This document shows, piece by piece, positions 23,682 to 31,659 of a stretch of DNA of 64,000 nt. Origin of the DNA: Lichenicola sp050954785 (GTDB lineage: Bacteria; Pseudomonadota; Alphaproteobacteria; Acetobacterales; Acetobacteraceae); contig JBPBQO010000156.1 in assembly GCA_050954785.1 (NCBI GenBank), forward strand, positions 8,833 through 72,832, read 5' to 3'. Numbering within the stretch: position 1 is the first letter of the stretch; every line of letters begins with the position of its first letter. The notes under the pieces were generated by a model, which was not told where the DNA came from, ran no database searches, and worked only from the letters and a program-made list of their open reading frames with translations. The position numbers and the translations under genes were made by a program.

Positions 23682-23990
23682 TCAAGGGATCTGCTTGAGG
23701 CTGTCCAGCCTGATCAGACCGTCCCGGCTGGTAAACGACAGCTTCTGTCCCTGGCTGTCCTGCTGCGATACGCCGCTGATGTGATGATCTCCGGTATCGT
23801 AGGTGGTCAGCTTTCCGTTCTGCTGGATCAGCAGGCGCCGTGCTTCGGGGAAGAACGCATAGCGCATGTCGTTCTGCGAACCGCTCGACGACGGCTGCCC
23901 CAGATCGGCGGGCCACCAGGGGTCCATGCCGGTCATGGGCTCCATGGGTTTCATGGGTTCCATCGGCTTCATGGGCTTCATCGGCTCCAT
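23682..23990 (-). CDS. Conserved protein with Met-Glu/Lys-Pro-Met repeats
   Basis: The 102-residue protein begins directly with repeats of (E/K)PM: MEPMKPMKPMEPMKPMEPM. A compact domain follows with WWPADLGQPSSSGSQNDMRY, AFFPEARRLLIQQNGKL and TTYDTGDHHISGVSQQ. I know this C-terminal domain from uncharacterised proteobacterial proteins that carry similar repeats. The start at 23990 is chosen because GAGGAG lies eight bases upstream; the frame is open further upstream but without a ribosome site. There is no signal peptide. The methionines might bind copper or serve as an oxidant sink, but that is speculation. It is divergent from a DoxX gene. Confidence 0.75.
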   Translation of the reverse strand: MEPMKPMKPMEPMKPMEPMTGMDPWWPADLGQPSSSGSQNDMRYAFFPEARRLLIQQNGKLTTYDTGDHHISGVSQQDSQGQKLSFTSRDGLIRLDSLKQIP

Positions 23991-24156
23991 TCTATCAACT
24001 CCTCGATAAGCATGGGCCGCCATGGGCACGGAATGCTTCATGACGGGTTGGCCGGGAAACGCGGACGTGGTCGGCTTGTTCCAAGAAACCCGACAATGCC
24101 GTCCGCGCTGAACGGACGATCGCACGCGCCGTCGAACCCCGAGGAACCAGCTGCCC

Positions 24157-24651
24157 ATGACCGGCCTCAGCTTCATTGTCGTGCTCGTCGTTCGTTATCT
24201 GCTGGTGATGCTGTTCTTTCCGTTCAGTGCACTCGACAAGATATTCAACTTCAAGGGCGCAGTCGGCCAGGCGCAACAGGTCATCCCATCGCGTGGTGCC
24301 GCCACGCTGATGCTGATGGCCGGCCTGCTGGTCGAGATCGTCATGCCGATCGGCATTCTTACCGGATATTGCGACCGTCTCGCCGCCCTCATCATGGCCG
24401 GTTATTGCATGATGACCGCCATCCTGTTCAAGCAGTTCTGGGCCACCGGCGATTTCTGGGCTGGCAGCGACAGCAAGGGTCGCGGGTTGTTCTGGGATTT
24501 CCTCAAGAACTTCTCGCTGGCCGGGGGTTTCCTGCTGATCACGCTCGGCAGCCTGACGCTGTCGAGCTTCCTGCACGATCCGCTTTCATCGACCCATCCC
24601 TATTCCACCGCAGCGTATGGCCCCGTCGCGGGACCCAACAGTGCGCCTTAA
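24157..24651 (+). CDS. DoxX family membrane protein
   Basis: The 164-residue protein has four hydrophobic helices and the DoxX-type motifs FPFSALDKIFNFKGAV after the first helix and LLVEIVMPIGILTGYCDRLAAL in the middle, followed by FKQFWATGDFW. DoxX proteins are small inner-membrane proteins related to a thiosulfate:quinone oxidoreductase subunit; most bacterial members have no defined role. GAGGAA lies about eleven bases before the ATG. It is 32 bases upstream of the VOC protein, so the two may form a transcript. Confidence 0.85.
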   Translation: MTGLSFIVVLVVRYLLVMLFFPFSALDKIFNFKGAVGQAQQVIPSRGAATLMLMAGLLVEIVMPIGILTGYCDRLAALIMAGYCMMTAILFKQFWATGDFWAGSDSKGRGLFWDFLKNFSLAGGFLLITLGSLTLSSFLHDPLSSTHPYSTAAYGPVAGPNSAP

Positions 24652-24683
24652 GCAATCGAGCGTTCTCTTCGGCAAGGCATGCA

Positions 24684-25493
24684 ATGACCAGGAAAACAGT
24701 CGATCGTGTCGCGCGGTTCAGCCTCACGGTCGCCAATACCGGCCAGATGGCGCGCTTCTATGTCGAGACGCTCGGCTTCATGCCAGGCAAGACCGTGCGA
24801 ACCACTGCCGCCCCCTACGGCGTCGAGGGGCAGGCAACCGTCCGGCGCCTGCGGCTGGGCCAGCAGGAGATCGAACTGGTCGGCTTCGATGAAGCCGGTG
24901 CGTCCTATCCGGAGGACAGCACCAGCCATGATGGCTGGTTCCAGCATCTGGCGCTGGTGACAACCGACATGGCGGCAGCTTACGCCCGCCTGTCGGCCAA
25001 TACCGATTGGCGCACGATCACCACGGGCGGCGGACCGGTGACGCTGCCGCACTCATCGGGTGGCGTGACCGCGTTCAAGTTCCGCGACCCGGAAGGCCAT
25101 CCACTCGAACTGCTCGAATTTCCGGCGGGCGCCGGCAAGCCTCATGCCGGCATCGACCATTCGGCGATCGTTGTCGCGCATGCCGAACAAAGCGCCGCCT
25201 TCTACAAATCCTTGGGCCTCACGGTCAGCAGCCGGTCGGTCAATCTGGGACCGGAACAGGACGCGCTCGACGCCGCACCGGACGTGCAGGTCGATGTGAC
25301 CGGCCTGTCGCCCCCGCAGGCCACTCCACATATCGAGCTGCTGGTCTATCGGACGCCAGCCATCCGGCCAGGCGCGGTCGGACCTGCCGACATCGCCTGC
25401 ACCCGCAGCGTCCTGATCCCTTCGGATCCGGCCGGCGCAGGCCGGATGCTGGTCGATCCGGACGGACACAGGGTAATGCTGGTCCTGGACTAA
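24684..25493 (+). CDS. Tandem VOC-fold (glyoxalase/dioxygenase-like) protein
   Basis: The 269-residue protein has two vicinal-oxygen-chelate domains. The first (about residues 8-128) shows FSLTVANTGQMARFYVETLG and FKFRDPEGHPLELLEF; the second (about 138-267) shows HSAIVVAHAEQSAAFYKSLG and LVDPDGHRVMLVLD. Metal ligands would be a His from WFQHLALV and Glu from PLELLEF in the first domain, and His140 and the terminal region in the second. Possible activities are glyoxalase, extradiol dioxygenase or antibiotic binding; the sequence does not decide. AAGG lies about six bases before the ATG. It is convergent with a lipoprotein gene. Confidence 0.87.
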   Translation: MTRKTVDRVARFSLTVANTGQMARFYVETLGFMPGKTVRTTAAPYGVEGQATVRRLRLGQQEIELVGFDEAGASYPEDSTSHDGWFQHLALVTTDMAAAYARLSANTDWRTITTGGGPVTLPHSSGGVTAFKFRDPEGHPLELLEFPAGAGKPHAGIDHSAIVVAHAEQSAAFYKSLGLTVSSRSVNLGPEQDALDAAPDVQVDVTGLSPPQATPHIELLVYRTPAIRPGAVGPADIACTRSVLIPSDPAGAGRMLVDPDGHRVMLVLD

Positions 25494-25511
25494 CCCGGTC
25501 GGATCGGCCGG

Positions 25512-25943
25512 TCAGAACGAGATTTCGGCTGCCTGGGTCACACGAAGCACCGACAGATCGCCGGTGCGATGCTTCCAGGCCGTTCGGATCGCCTCGATTT
25601 TGGCCTGGTTCTGCGCGGTATTCGGGTAGTCGATGACCAGCATCTTCGAGTGCAGCCGCTCCGGCACGGTCTCATGTGGCCCCTGCCATTGGCCATACAC
25701 GTCCAGGACGCTCAGTCCGTCCGGAAACCGCGACGTCACCTCCTGGTCGAGAAAAGAGCGCCAGGTCGCCTCGCTGACACCGACTGCCGGCTGATCGGCC
25801 GGGCCAAGCCCGAAATAAAGCCTGGTATCGACCCAGTTCGCCGTGTGTTCCGGATGCGCCGGATCGATCGACGAGGCAGCGCAACCGCACAGCAGCAAGA
25901 CGATGATCGTGGAACATATCTTGCTCGTGTATGTGGAAAGCAT
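25512..25943 (-). CDS. DUF3574 lipoprotein
   Basis: The 143-residue protein has a signal peptide ending in the lipobox LCGC (Cys21), so it should be a lipoprotein. The mature part matches DUF3574: WVDTRLYFGLGPADQPAVGV, WRSFLDQEVTSRFPDGLSVL, DVYGQWQGPHETVPERLHSK and MLVIDYPNT. Members are periplasmic proteins of unknown role. It is divergent from the MOSC gene and convergent with the VOC gene, with only 18 bases between the stops. Confidence 0.85.
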   Translation of the reverse strand: MLSTYTSKICSTIIVLLLCGCAASSIDPAHPEHTANWVDTRLYFGLGPADQPAVGVSEATWRSFLDQEVTSRFPDGLSVLDVYGQWQGPHETVPERLHSKMLVIDYPNTAQNQAKIEAIRTAWKHRTGDLSVLRVTQAAEISF

Positions 25944-26002
25944 GGGGTCTCCGGGGCCTGCATGGCCAGCGTCCCATGGATCATGCCGGCGGTGTATCCC
26001 GG

Positions 26003-26629
26003 ATGTCCGTCCTCCAGCATCAGGAATGTCGATTGCCCGACTGCTCGACCGGCACCCTCTCTTTGGCTCCGTCGGTGGTCGACCTGCTGATCGCGGATGC
26101 CGACGATTTCGTGGGGCGTCGCGTGCCCAGCCTGATGCTGACCCTGGGCGGGCTGCAGGGCGACCGGCACGAAGGCGAGACCCGAAAATCCTGTGCCCGC
26201 ACGCCCTGGCACAGCCGGGGGACGCGGATCGCCAACACCCGTCAGCTCTCGCTGGTCTCGATCGAGGAATGCGAGGAGATCGCCGAGGCACTGGGGATCG
26301 AGGCGGTCGATCCGGCACTGCTGGGACCGAACCTGGTGCTCGCAGGAATTGCGGGGCTGAGCCTGATACCGCCGGCAACCAGGCTGCAGTTTCCATCCGG
26401 CGCCACGCTCTTCATCACCGAGCAGAACGTGCCCTGCCGGCATCCGGGCGCGCGCATCGCGGCCGCCCATGACACTCCGCGCCTTGCGGCGGCCTTCGGC
26501 CGCGCGGCGACCGGCCGGCGCGGGCTGCTGGCGCTGGTCGAGCGCGAGGGCCCGATCCATGCCGGCGACCCGGTGCGCAGGATCGACACCCGCACGGCAC
26601 GACCGCATCTGCCGCGTGTAACGGCCTGA
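26003..26629 (+). CDS. MOSC domain protein
   Basis: The 208-residue protein carries a MOSC domain, named for molybdenum cofactor sulfurases. Seen: LTLGGLQGDRHEG near residue 50, ALLGPNLVLAGIAGLSLIPP, LFITEQNVPCRHPG with the conserved cysteine, and REGPIHAGDPVRRI near the end. Such domains handle metal-sulfur transfer or act as small oxidoreductase partners, as in YiiM-type proteins for N-hydroxylated bases. No clear ribosome site precedes the ATG at 26003, so the start may lie slightly elsewhere. The stop is three bases from that of the convergent Mrr-domain gene. Confidence 0.85.
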   Translation: MSVLQHQECRLPDCSTGTLSLAPSVVDLLIADADDFVGRRVPSLMLTLGGLQGDRHEGETRKSCARTPWHSRGTRIANTRQLSLVSIEECEEIAEALGIEAVDPALLGPNLVLAGIAGLSLIPPATRLQFPSGATLFITEQNVPCRHPGARIAAAHDTPRLAAAFGRAATGRRGLLALVEREGPIHAGDPVRRIDTRTARPHLPRVTA

Positions 26630-26632
26630 TCG

Positions 26633-27877
26633 TCAGCCAGTGAACTCGGGCAGCTCCGTCTCATGCAACAGGCGGACGCCGCTTGCGGCGGCAAAGCTTC
26701 GAGCAGCTTTAGTATAGCCTGCGTTGGACACCACAGCCGCGAGATTGGCGTCCTGGGCCCGGCGTACGATCAACGCCTCCTGCACCACCACCGACTCGAG
26801 CGGCCGCGTCGAAGGACGGCACTGCATCGTCAGCAGGCGCCCATCGCGCTTGGCGATGATGTCCGCGGTGAGTCCACCGGCAGGAAAGCTCATCCGCGCC
26901 TGCCAACCAGCCTCGCCGAGCGACTTCACGCAGCGCTGGCGGTAATCGAGTGTATCGATCGGCGGCGAAAACAGGTCGGACCCGTCATCCGGCGCGGCAG
27001 GCGCCTGAGGATCGAGCCGCTCCATCGACGGCCGTTCGTGCCAACGCATGCTCAAGCGGCGACGGCTTCGCCGGCGGAGGCCAAGAACGGCCAGTCCTGC
27101 CAGCACCATCAACGCAGCGATCAGGCCCACGACCAGAACAGTCCCGGTCGGAACTGCAGGCTTGGCCGGCGGAGCGACCGGAGCGGCATCGATGGCAGCA
27201 GGCGTCGCGACCGTGGGCGGCGGGACAGCCGGAAGAGCCGGCGGTGCCGTTTCGATGGCTGGTGGCGCCGTTGCCCCCATGGTTATGGGAGGCTCCAGTG
27301 CGGATGGTGGCGGCGCGGATGGTTCGGGCGTCGAAGCGGGTGCTGCTACGGGCGGTGGCGCAGTGTCGGGAACCGGATCGGGCGCAGGTGGCGACGCCTC
27401 CGGCGCAGGCGGAATGGCCCCTACTGCGGCTGCGGCTGGATCCGCGGCACCAGCCGGTTGGGGATTCGGCGGAGCCGGATCCTGCGACGATACCGATGGA
27501 GCAACGGGCACCGGAAGTGGAACCGGAACCGGCGTTTCCACCGCGATCCGACTCCGTTGCAGATCGTTCGGCCGGAAAAACAGCGACGTGACACCGGCCG
27601 AGGACGGCACCGGGCGTAGCAAGAGCAGGCCATTGGTACGGCCGATCTGCTCCCATTGCTGGTTCGAACCGACCATGCGGCACTGACCACGGTCGATGAC
27701 GTGCCTGAGCCAGCGCAAATCATGCCGGCGTGGATTTCGTTGATCGTTCACGGCCCACGTCGTCCAGGTCACGACGCAGCCGAAACTGGGCGCGCGGACC
27801 TGGTACCGGTCCGCCGCGAAGCAGGCAGTAGACAGCAGGAGCGTCAGGCTCGTCGCCGCCGCAGTTAGCAAACGCAT
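26633..27877 (-). CDS. Membrane-spanning protein with Mrr-like nuclease domain
   Basis: The 414-residue protein is built of four parts: a signal peptide (residues 1-22); a small periplasmic domain (23-112) with three cysteines; a Pro/Ala-rich linker (about 113-242); one transmembrane helix (about 246-267) followed by a basic stop-transfer stretch; and a cytoplasmic C-terminal domain (about 311-410) that resembles the Mrr/restriction-endonuclease-like fold. In that domain Asp339 lies in GLTADIIAKRDG and Gln352 in LLTMQCRP, so the D-QxK motif reads D-QCR, with Arg for the usual Lys. Catalysis is therefore doubtful. The architecture suggests a link between an envelope signal and DNA, but its role is unknown. 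It is convergent with the MOSC gene. Confidence 0.75.
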   Translation of the reverse strand: MRLLTAAATSLTLLLSTACFAADRYQVRAPSFGCVVTWTTWAVNDQRNPRRHDLRWLRHVIDRGQCRMVGSNQQWEQIGRTNGLLLLRPVPSSAGVTSLFFRPNDLQRSRIAVETPVPVPLPVPVAPSVSSQDPAPPNPQPAGAADPAAAAVGAIPPAPEASPPAPDPVPDTAPPPVAAPASTPEPSAPPPSALEPPITMGATAPPAIETAPPALPAVPPPTVATPAAIDAAPVAPPAKPAVPTGTVLVVGLIAALMVLAGLAVLGLRRRSRRRLSMRWHERPSMERLDPQAPAAPDDGSDLFSPPIDTLDYRQRCVKSLGEAGWQARMSFPAGGLTADIIAKRDGRLLTMQCRPSTRPLESVVVQEALIVRRAQDANLAAVVSNAGYTKAARSFAAASGVRLLHETELPEFTG

Positions 27878-27984
27878 CGTCTTGCCTTCTGAGCTAGTCC
27901 ATAAAATAAGATGTTATGCCGGTCTTGGCTCCATTTGGCTAATTCGCCGGATATGGCTCGGCGATTACGCAGACGAACCGGGCA

Positions 27985-28422
27985 TCAACCGATCGGCAAA
28001 CCTCGATTGAGGCGGCGCATTCCAGCGACGATCGCCCAGATGGTCCAAACCAGCCAGGCAAATCCAAGCATCCACGGAATGACCAGGAACACCAGGCCGA
28101 TCCCGAAGGTAATGGCCCCGAGGCCGACAATCACCGCGTGCAGGATACCGATCGCCAGGAACGCCAGCACCCCGTGCCAGAAGATCCGGATCTGCCAGTC
28201 GAGATGAGCCCGGACGATTCCGACCGTTGCACCGCGCCGGATGTACGCCAGCACGACCGCGGCAATCGCGGTGACGCCGGTAAAGAAGCCGAGGATATAG
28301 AGGATGTAGTTGAGGCTCGCGATATCGCGCCCGGCATCGCGAATGGACCCGAACACTTCGTCGGTGGTCCGATAGTTTGCGCCTGATCGATAGTTCACGA
28401 AGTTGCTCCCGAGACGATGCAT
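27985..28422 (-). CDS. DUF4870-like small membrane protein
   Basis: The 145-residue protein has three to four predicted helices. It resembles DUF4870 and TMEM-like proteins: LNYILYILGFFTGVTAIAAV, then AHLDWQIRIFWHGVLAF, then a long hydrophobic segment containing GIGLVFLVIPWMLGFAWLVW. The conserved H-x3-Q-x-R-x-FW is the best family mark. No function is known. The ATG at 28422 is preceded only by a weak GAG; a longer start would add an Arg/Cys-rich stretch that is less likely. Hairpin-forming sequences lie upstream at 28497-28510 and 28575-28589, which may belong to the end of the glycosyltransferase transcript. Confidence 0.7.
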   Translation of the reverse strand: MHRLGSNFVNYRSGANYRTTDEVFGSIRDAGRDIASLNYILYILGFFTGVTAIAAVVLAYIRRGATVGIVRAHLDWQIRIFWHGVLAFLAIGILHAVIVGLGAITFGIGLVFLVIPWMLGFAWLVWTIWAIVAGMRRLNRGLPIG

Positions 28423-28630
28423 CTTGGTCTCAAGCTTATATCGCAAGCAGCGTGCCATAGGTCCGCTCGAACGGCACGAGAACGACAAAGCCGGTGTATG
28501 TCGAACGACATCAACTCACTAAGCATAAGTTCCCGACAGGATCGCCGGCTTCGCAGATCGATTCGCCGGTCTGGAACCTGCGCCAGGTTGGCGAAATCCG
28601 CCACATCGTGTGAATTCAGGACAGAGTAAA

Positions 28631-30280
28631 CTACCGCTCGACCTCGAACAGCTTCAGATCCAGGTGCCTGCCGGTCGAGTAGTTGATGCCGTCGATCAGG
28701 GCCAGTTGCCGGACCACGATGTCATGTGTCGCGAGCCTGGCACGGAACGCGGTCTCGTCACGCGTGCCGATCAGGGCCAGGCCGCACGCGCGGTCGCCAT
28801 CGAGGAAGTCGGCGGCACCGGCGGCGTTCACCAGCCTGGTCTGCTGGCCTGCCAGGAACACCAGGCTCGGCTCGCTGAACGAGGAGGAAGCGAGCACGCT
28901 GGTCGGACACGGTCTCACCAGCTCGACGGTCTCGGCGATCCGCGGGCTCAGCCAGATGCTGGTCAGGTGCGGCAGCACGACCGAGAACAAGCCGAAATAG
29001 GCGATCACCGCCGCACCCGCGATCGACATCACTGCATCCTGCAGGCGACCACGAACCACCAGCCAGCCCGACAGCAATACCAGCGGCAGCGAGAGCACCG
29101 GGATCAGCGCGGCTGCCGGCAGCCACTGATGCTGCAGGCGCCAGAGCAGGACCGGCCCGGCGATCGTCAATGCGGTGCCCAGGGCAAGCCAGACCAGGCC
29201 GTATACGGCCAGTGCTATGCGACCCCAGAGCGATGCGGGGGGACGCCAGCCACCGGCCTGGGTCACGGCAGCGGCCGCGAGCAAGGCGATCGCCGGATAG
29301 GTCGGCAGGACGTAGTGCGGCAGCTTGGTGGCGATCAGCTCGAACACCAGCCAGTGCGGCACGATCCAGCAGAGCAGGAACCGCACCTGCGGCGTGTGGC
29401 GGCGCATCCAGACGAACGGGATCGCCATGGCGGCGAACAGCGAGCCTGGCCAGAAGGCGATGGCGAATACTACCAGATGGTAGCCGGGCGGCAGGCCATG
29501 CGACTGCTGGCCGGAGGCGACCTTGCCCAGGAAGTTGGTGCCGACGGCGCTTTTGAAGAACAGGCCGTGGCTGACCAGGGCAATGGCGATGCACCAGGGC
29601 AGCACGATCGCCAGCGTCAACGGCACGCCCCAGGCAGGACGCAGCCGGTGCCACCAGTCGGTACGGCGCTCGACCAGGGCAAGGGCCGCCGGCGTCGCAA
29701 GGGCCGGGATCAGCATCACAGGCCCCTTGAGCATCAGGCCGATCCCGAGTGCCGCCCAGTAGAGGATGGCGATGCCGGGCCGGGTGGGTCGTATCTCGTC
29801 GCGGTCGGACCAGGCGCGGAGCAGGGCCGTTTGCAGCGCCAGGATTGCTGCGAGCAGGCAGCTATCGATGGTGGCCATACGCCCTTCGGCGGTCATCAGT
29901 ACCGACACCGCCAGCAGCAACGCGCCGATCAGCCCAGTACGGATGCCGAACAGCGCCGTCCCCATGCGGGCGGTCAGCAGCACCGAGACGATCACTGCGA
30001 TCAGGGTCGGGATGCGGTAGGCCCACACCTCGCGCTTTTCGAGCGTGCCGGTTGCCGCGACCGCCGCCGCTTCCAGCCAGTAGATGCCGGCGGGCTGCAG
30101 GTAGCGTGGCTGGTCCTGGAACCGGACGTCGACGAAGTCGTGCGAGCGCAGCATCTGCGCCGTCGCTTCCAGGTAGCGCGGCTCGTCGCGATCCAGTGGC
30201 GGCAGGCTGGCCCGCCCCGGCAGGAACAGTGCAAGCACGAAGGCCGCGACCAGCGCATAATGACGAGCCGTCAAAGTCAT
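28631..30280 (-). CDS. Glycosyltransferase family 39 (ArnT-like) membrane protein
   Basis: The 549-residue protein has about twelve hydrophobic helices. The first periplasmic loop holds LDRDEPRYLEATAQM, the acidic pair typical of GT39/ArnT-type GT-C transferases, followed by DQPRYLQPAGIYWLEAA. These enzymes take a sugar from undecaprenyl phosphate and place it on lipid A, another glycan or protein in the periplasm. Its GT2 neighbour at 30355-31095 could make such a lipid-linked sugar. The ATG at 30280 fits the start of the first helix. A hairpin repeat lies in the 74 bases between the two genes. Substrate is not determined. Confidence 0.88.
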   Translation of the reverse strand: MTLTARHYALVAAFVLALFLPGRASLPPLDRDEPRYLEATAQMLRSHDFVDVRFQDQPRYLQPAGIYWLEAAAVAATGTLEKREVWAYRIPTLIAVIVSVLLTARMGTALFGIRTGLIGALLLAVSVLMTAEGRMATIDSCLLAAILALQTALLRAWSDRDEIRPTRPGIAILYWAALGIGLMLKGPVMLIPALATPAALALVERRTDWWHRLRPAWGVPLTLAIVLPWCIAIALVSHGLFFKSAVGTNFLGKVASGQQSHGLPPGYHLVVFAIAFWPGSLFAAMAIPFVWMRRHTPQVRFLLCWIVPHWLVFELIATKLPHYVLPTYPAIALLAAAAVTQAGGWRPPASLWGRIALAVYGLVWLALGTALTIAGPVLLWRLQHQWLPAAALIPVLSLPLVLLSGWLVVRGRLQDAVMSIAGAAVIAYFGLFSVVLPHLTSIWLSPRIAETVELVRPCPTSVLASSSFSEPSLVFLAGQQTRLVNAAGAADFLDGDRACGLALIGTRDETAFRARLATHDIVVRQLALIDGINYSTGRHLDLKLFEVER

Positions 30281-30304
30281 GAGTAGCCTGTCGAAAACAG
30301 GTTT

Positions 30305-30352
30305 CCAAAGGACGACCGTCCTTTGGCGGGGTGCAGGGGCAGCGCCCTTGCG
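30305..30352. repeat. Bipartite hairpin repeat, copy C
   Basis: A perfect 9-bp hairpin (CCAAAGGAC at 30305-30313, GTCCTTTGG at 30318-30326) is followed by GCGGGGTGCAGGGGCAGCG, which itself contains GGGC-AGC-GCCC. A similar element at 38190-38275 shows the same order. It lies between the GT2 and GT39 genes on the minus strand, immediately after the GT2 stop. It may attenuate or terminate transcription between the genes. The GC-rich core resembles a repeat that I recall from several Acetobacteraceae genomes. Confidence 0.65.
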
Positions 30353-30354
30353 GC

Positions 30355-31095
30355 TTAGGACTCGGTCAACCGCTGCGGAACCTGCGTTCGCGACTGCAGC
30401 CACATGACGCCCATCATGTCCCGAACACCAACCACCGCGCGGTTGAGATTGGTATATTTCGAGCTGCCATGCAGCCGGGCCCGGTGATGAACCGGCTTAC
30501 AGATCAATGCGCTGCCGTAATGTTGGAACAGTGCCGGCAGGAACCGATGCACGCCCTCGAACTGCGGAAGATGCAGAAAATCATTGCGTCGGAACAGTTT
30601 CATCGGCGCCCCGGTATCGGGGCAGCCATCGTTCAGCAGCCGGCGGCGCAGACCGTTGGCGAACCGGGTCGCGAACCGACGGGACAGATTGTCGTTGCGC
30701 TTGAGCCTGACGCCGACGACCAGTGGACCGGGTTGCACCGGTCCTGCCGCAAGTGCCAGCGCCAGCATCGAGACGATTTCGCGCGGGTCATCCTGACCGT
30801 CGCCATCGAGAGTAGCGATCCAGGTGCCGTGTGCCGCCTCAATTCCGGTACGCAATGCGGCCGACTTGCCACAGCGCCGGTCATGGCTGATTACCCGGAG
30901 CTGGGGCAGTACGTCACGGGCCGCGAGCAGTTCGGCCACGGTCGCATCGGTGCTGCCATCGTCGACGAACACTACCTCGTAGGGCGAAAGCCCGACCAGC
31001 GAAGCCGCGATCTCGACACACACCGGACGGATATTTTCCGCCTCGTTCAGCACCGCCGCGACAATGGTCAGAAGTGGGGTATCGACTGAAGACAA
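30355..31095 (-). CDS. Glycosyltransferase family 2 (polyprenyl-phosphate sugar synthase type)
   Basis: The 246-residue protein is a soluble GT-A enzyme of the dolichol-phosphate-mannose-synthase type: TIVAAVLNEAENIRPV at the start, YEVVFVDDGSTDATVAEL, and the nucleotide-sugar/metal motif ATLDGDGQDDPREI. The C-terminus lacks the two helices of membrane-bound relatives. It would transfer a sugar to undecaprenyl phosphate for a GT-C enzyme, possibly the GT39 protein that follows. The start is a TTG at 31095, 27 bases after atpF; no ATG occurs early in the frame, so the exact start is uncertain. Its place at the end of the ATP synthase operon is unusual. Confidence 0.87.
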   Translation of the reverse strand: MSSVDTPLLTIVAAVLNEAENIRPVCVEIAASLVGLSPYEVVFVDDGSTDATVAELLAARDVLPQLRVISHDRRCGKSAALRTGIEAAHGTWIATLDGDGQDDPREIVSMLALALAAGPVQPGPLVVGVRLKRNDNLSRRFATRFANGLRRRLLNDGCPDTGAPMKLFRRNDFLHLPQFEGVHRFLPALFQHYGSALICKPVHHRARLHGSSKYTNLNRAVVGVRDMMGVMWLQSRTQVPQRLTES

Positions 31096-31122
31096 TGGAG
31101 AAACTGCTGCCGGTGCGCCGGA

Positions 31123-31635
31123 TCAGGCGGCAATGCGGGTGGCGAAGGAAGCCGGCAGGGCGGCGATCGCACGATCGATCAGAGCGGCATCCGCTTCGGG
31201 AGTCAGCGCCTCGGCCACGACGGCGCGGGCAGCCTCGGTCGCGATGTCGGCTGCAACCGCGCGCACTTCGGCAACCGCCGCACGCTCTGCGGCGTGGATA
31301 CGGTCCTGGGCCATACGCTCGCGCCGGGCGGCGGTAGCTTCGGCATCGCGCTGGGCGGTCTCGGCGATCCGCAGGGACTCGGCGCGGGCGTTCTCGATCA
31401 GCGCCTTAGCGTCGGCGAGAGCGGCTTCACGCTCCTGCCGTGCCTCGACCAGCATGGCTTCGGCCTCACGTCGAAGGCGGGCGGCTTCGTCCAGCTCGAG
31501 CCGGACCTGGACCGCACGGGCATCGAGCATGCCCACGAGCGGAGCCCAGATCTTGCGGCCGAAGATGATGAAGAACAGGAAGAACGCAACTGTGTACCAG
31601 AAGCGCGGCTCGTGCAGGAGAGTCTGGACGTCCAT
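31123..31635 (-). CDS. atpF: F0F1 ATP synthase subunit b
   Basis: The 170-residue protein has one N-terminal membrane helix (FWYTVAFFLFFIIFGRKIWAPL) and a long Ala/Arg/Glu-rich coiled coil (about residues 35-140), as expected for the peripheral stalk that holds F1 against rotation. It is the last F0 gene of the operon and lies 24 bases after the b' gene. The presence of separate b and b' subunits is typical of Alphaproteobacteria and cyanobacteria. Confidence 0.93.
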   Translation of the reverse strand: MDVQTLLHEPRFWYTVAFFLFFIIFGRKIWAPLVGMLDARAVQVRLELDEAARLRREAEAMLVEARQEREAALADAKALIENARAESLRIAETAQRDAEATAARRERMAQDRIHAAERAAVAEVRAVAADIATEAARAVVAEALTPEADAALIDRAIAALPASFATRIAA

Positions 31636-31659
31636 TGCGATCTACCTCAAGTGTCCGGA

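Noticed and set aside
26633..28422. Defence island centred on the Mrr-like protein
   Set aside because: Neighbours are a MOSC protein, a DUF3574 lipoprotein and a small membrane protein; no methylase, helicase, toxin-antitoxin or phage-defence gene is next to it, and the nuclease motif is altered.
28610..30286. 558-codon plus-strand frame opposite the GT39 gene
   Set aside because: Gln/Arg/His-rich composition without domain; the GT39 membrane protein on the other strand is convincing.
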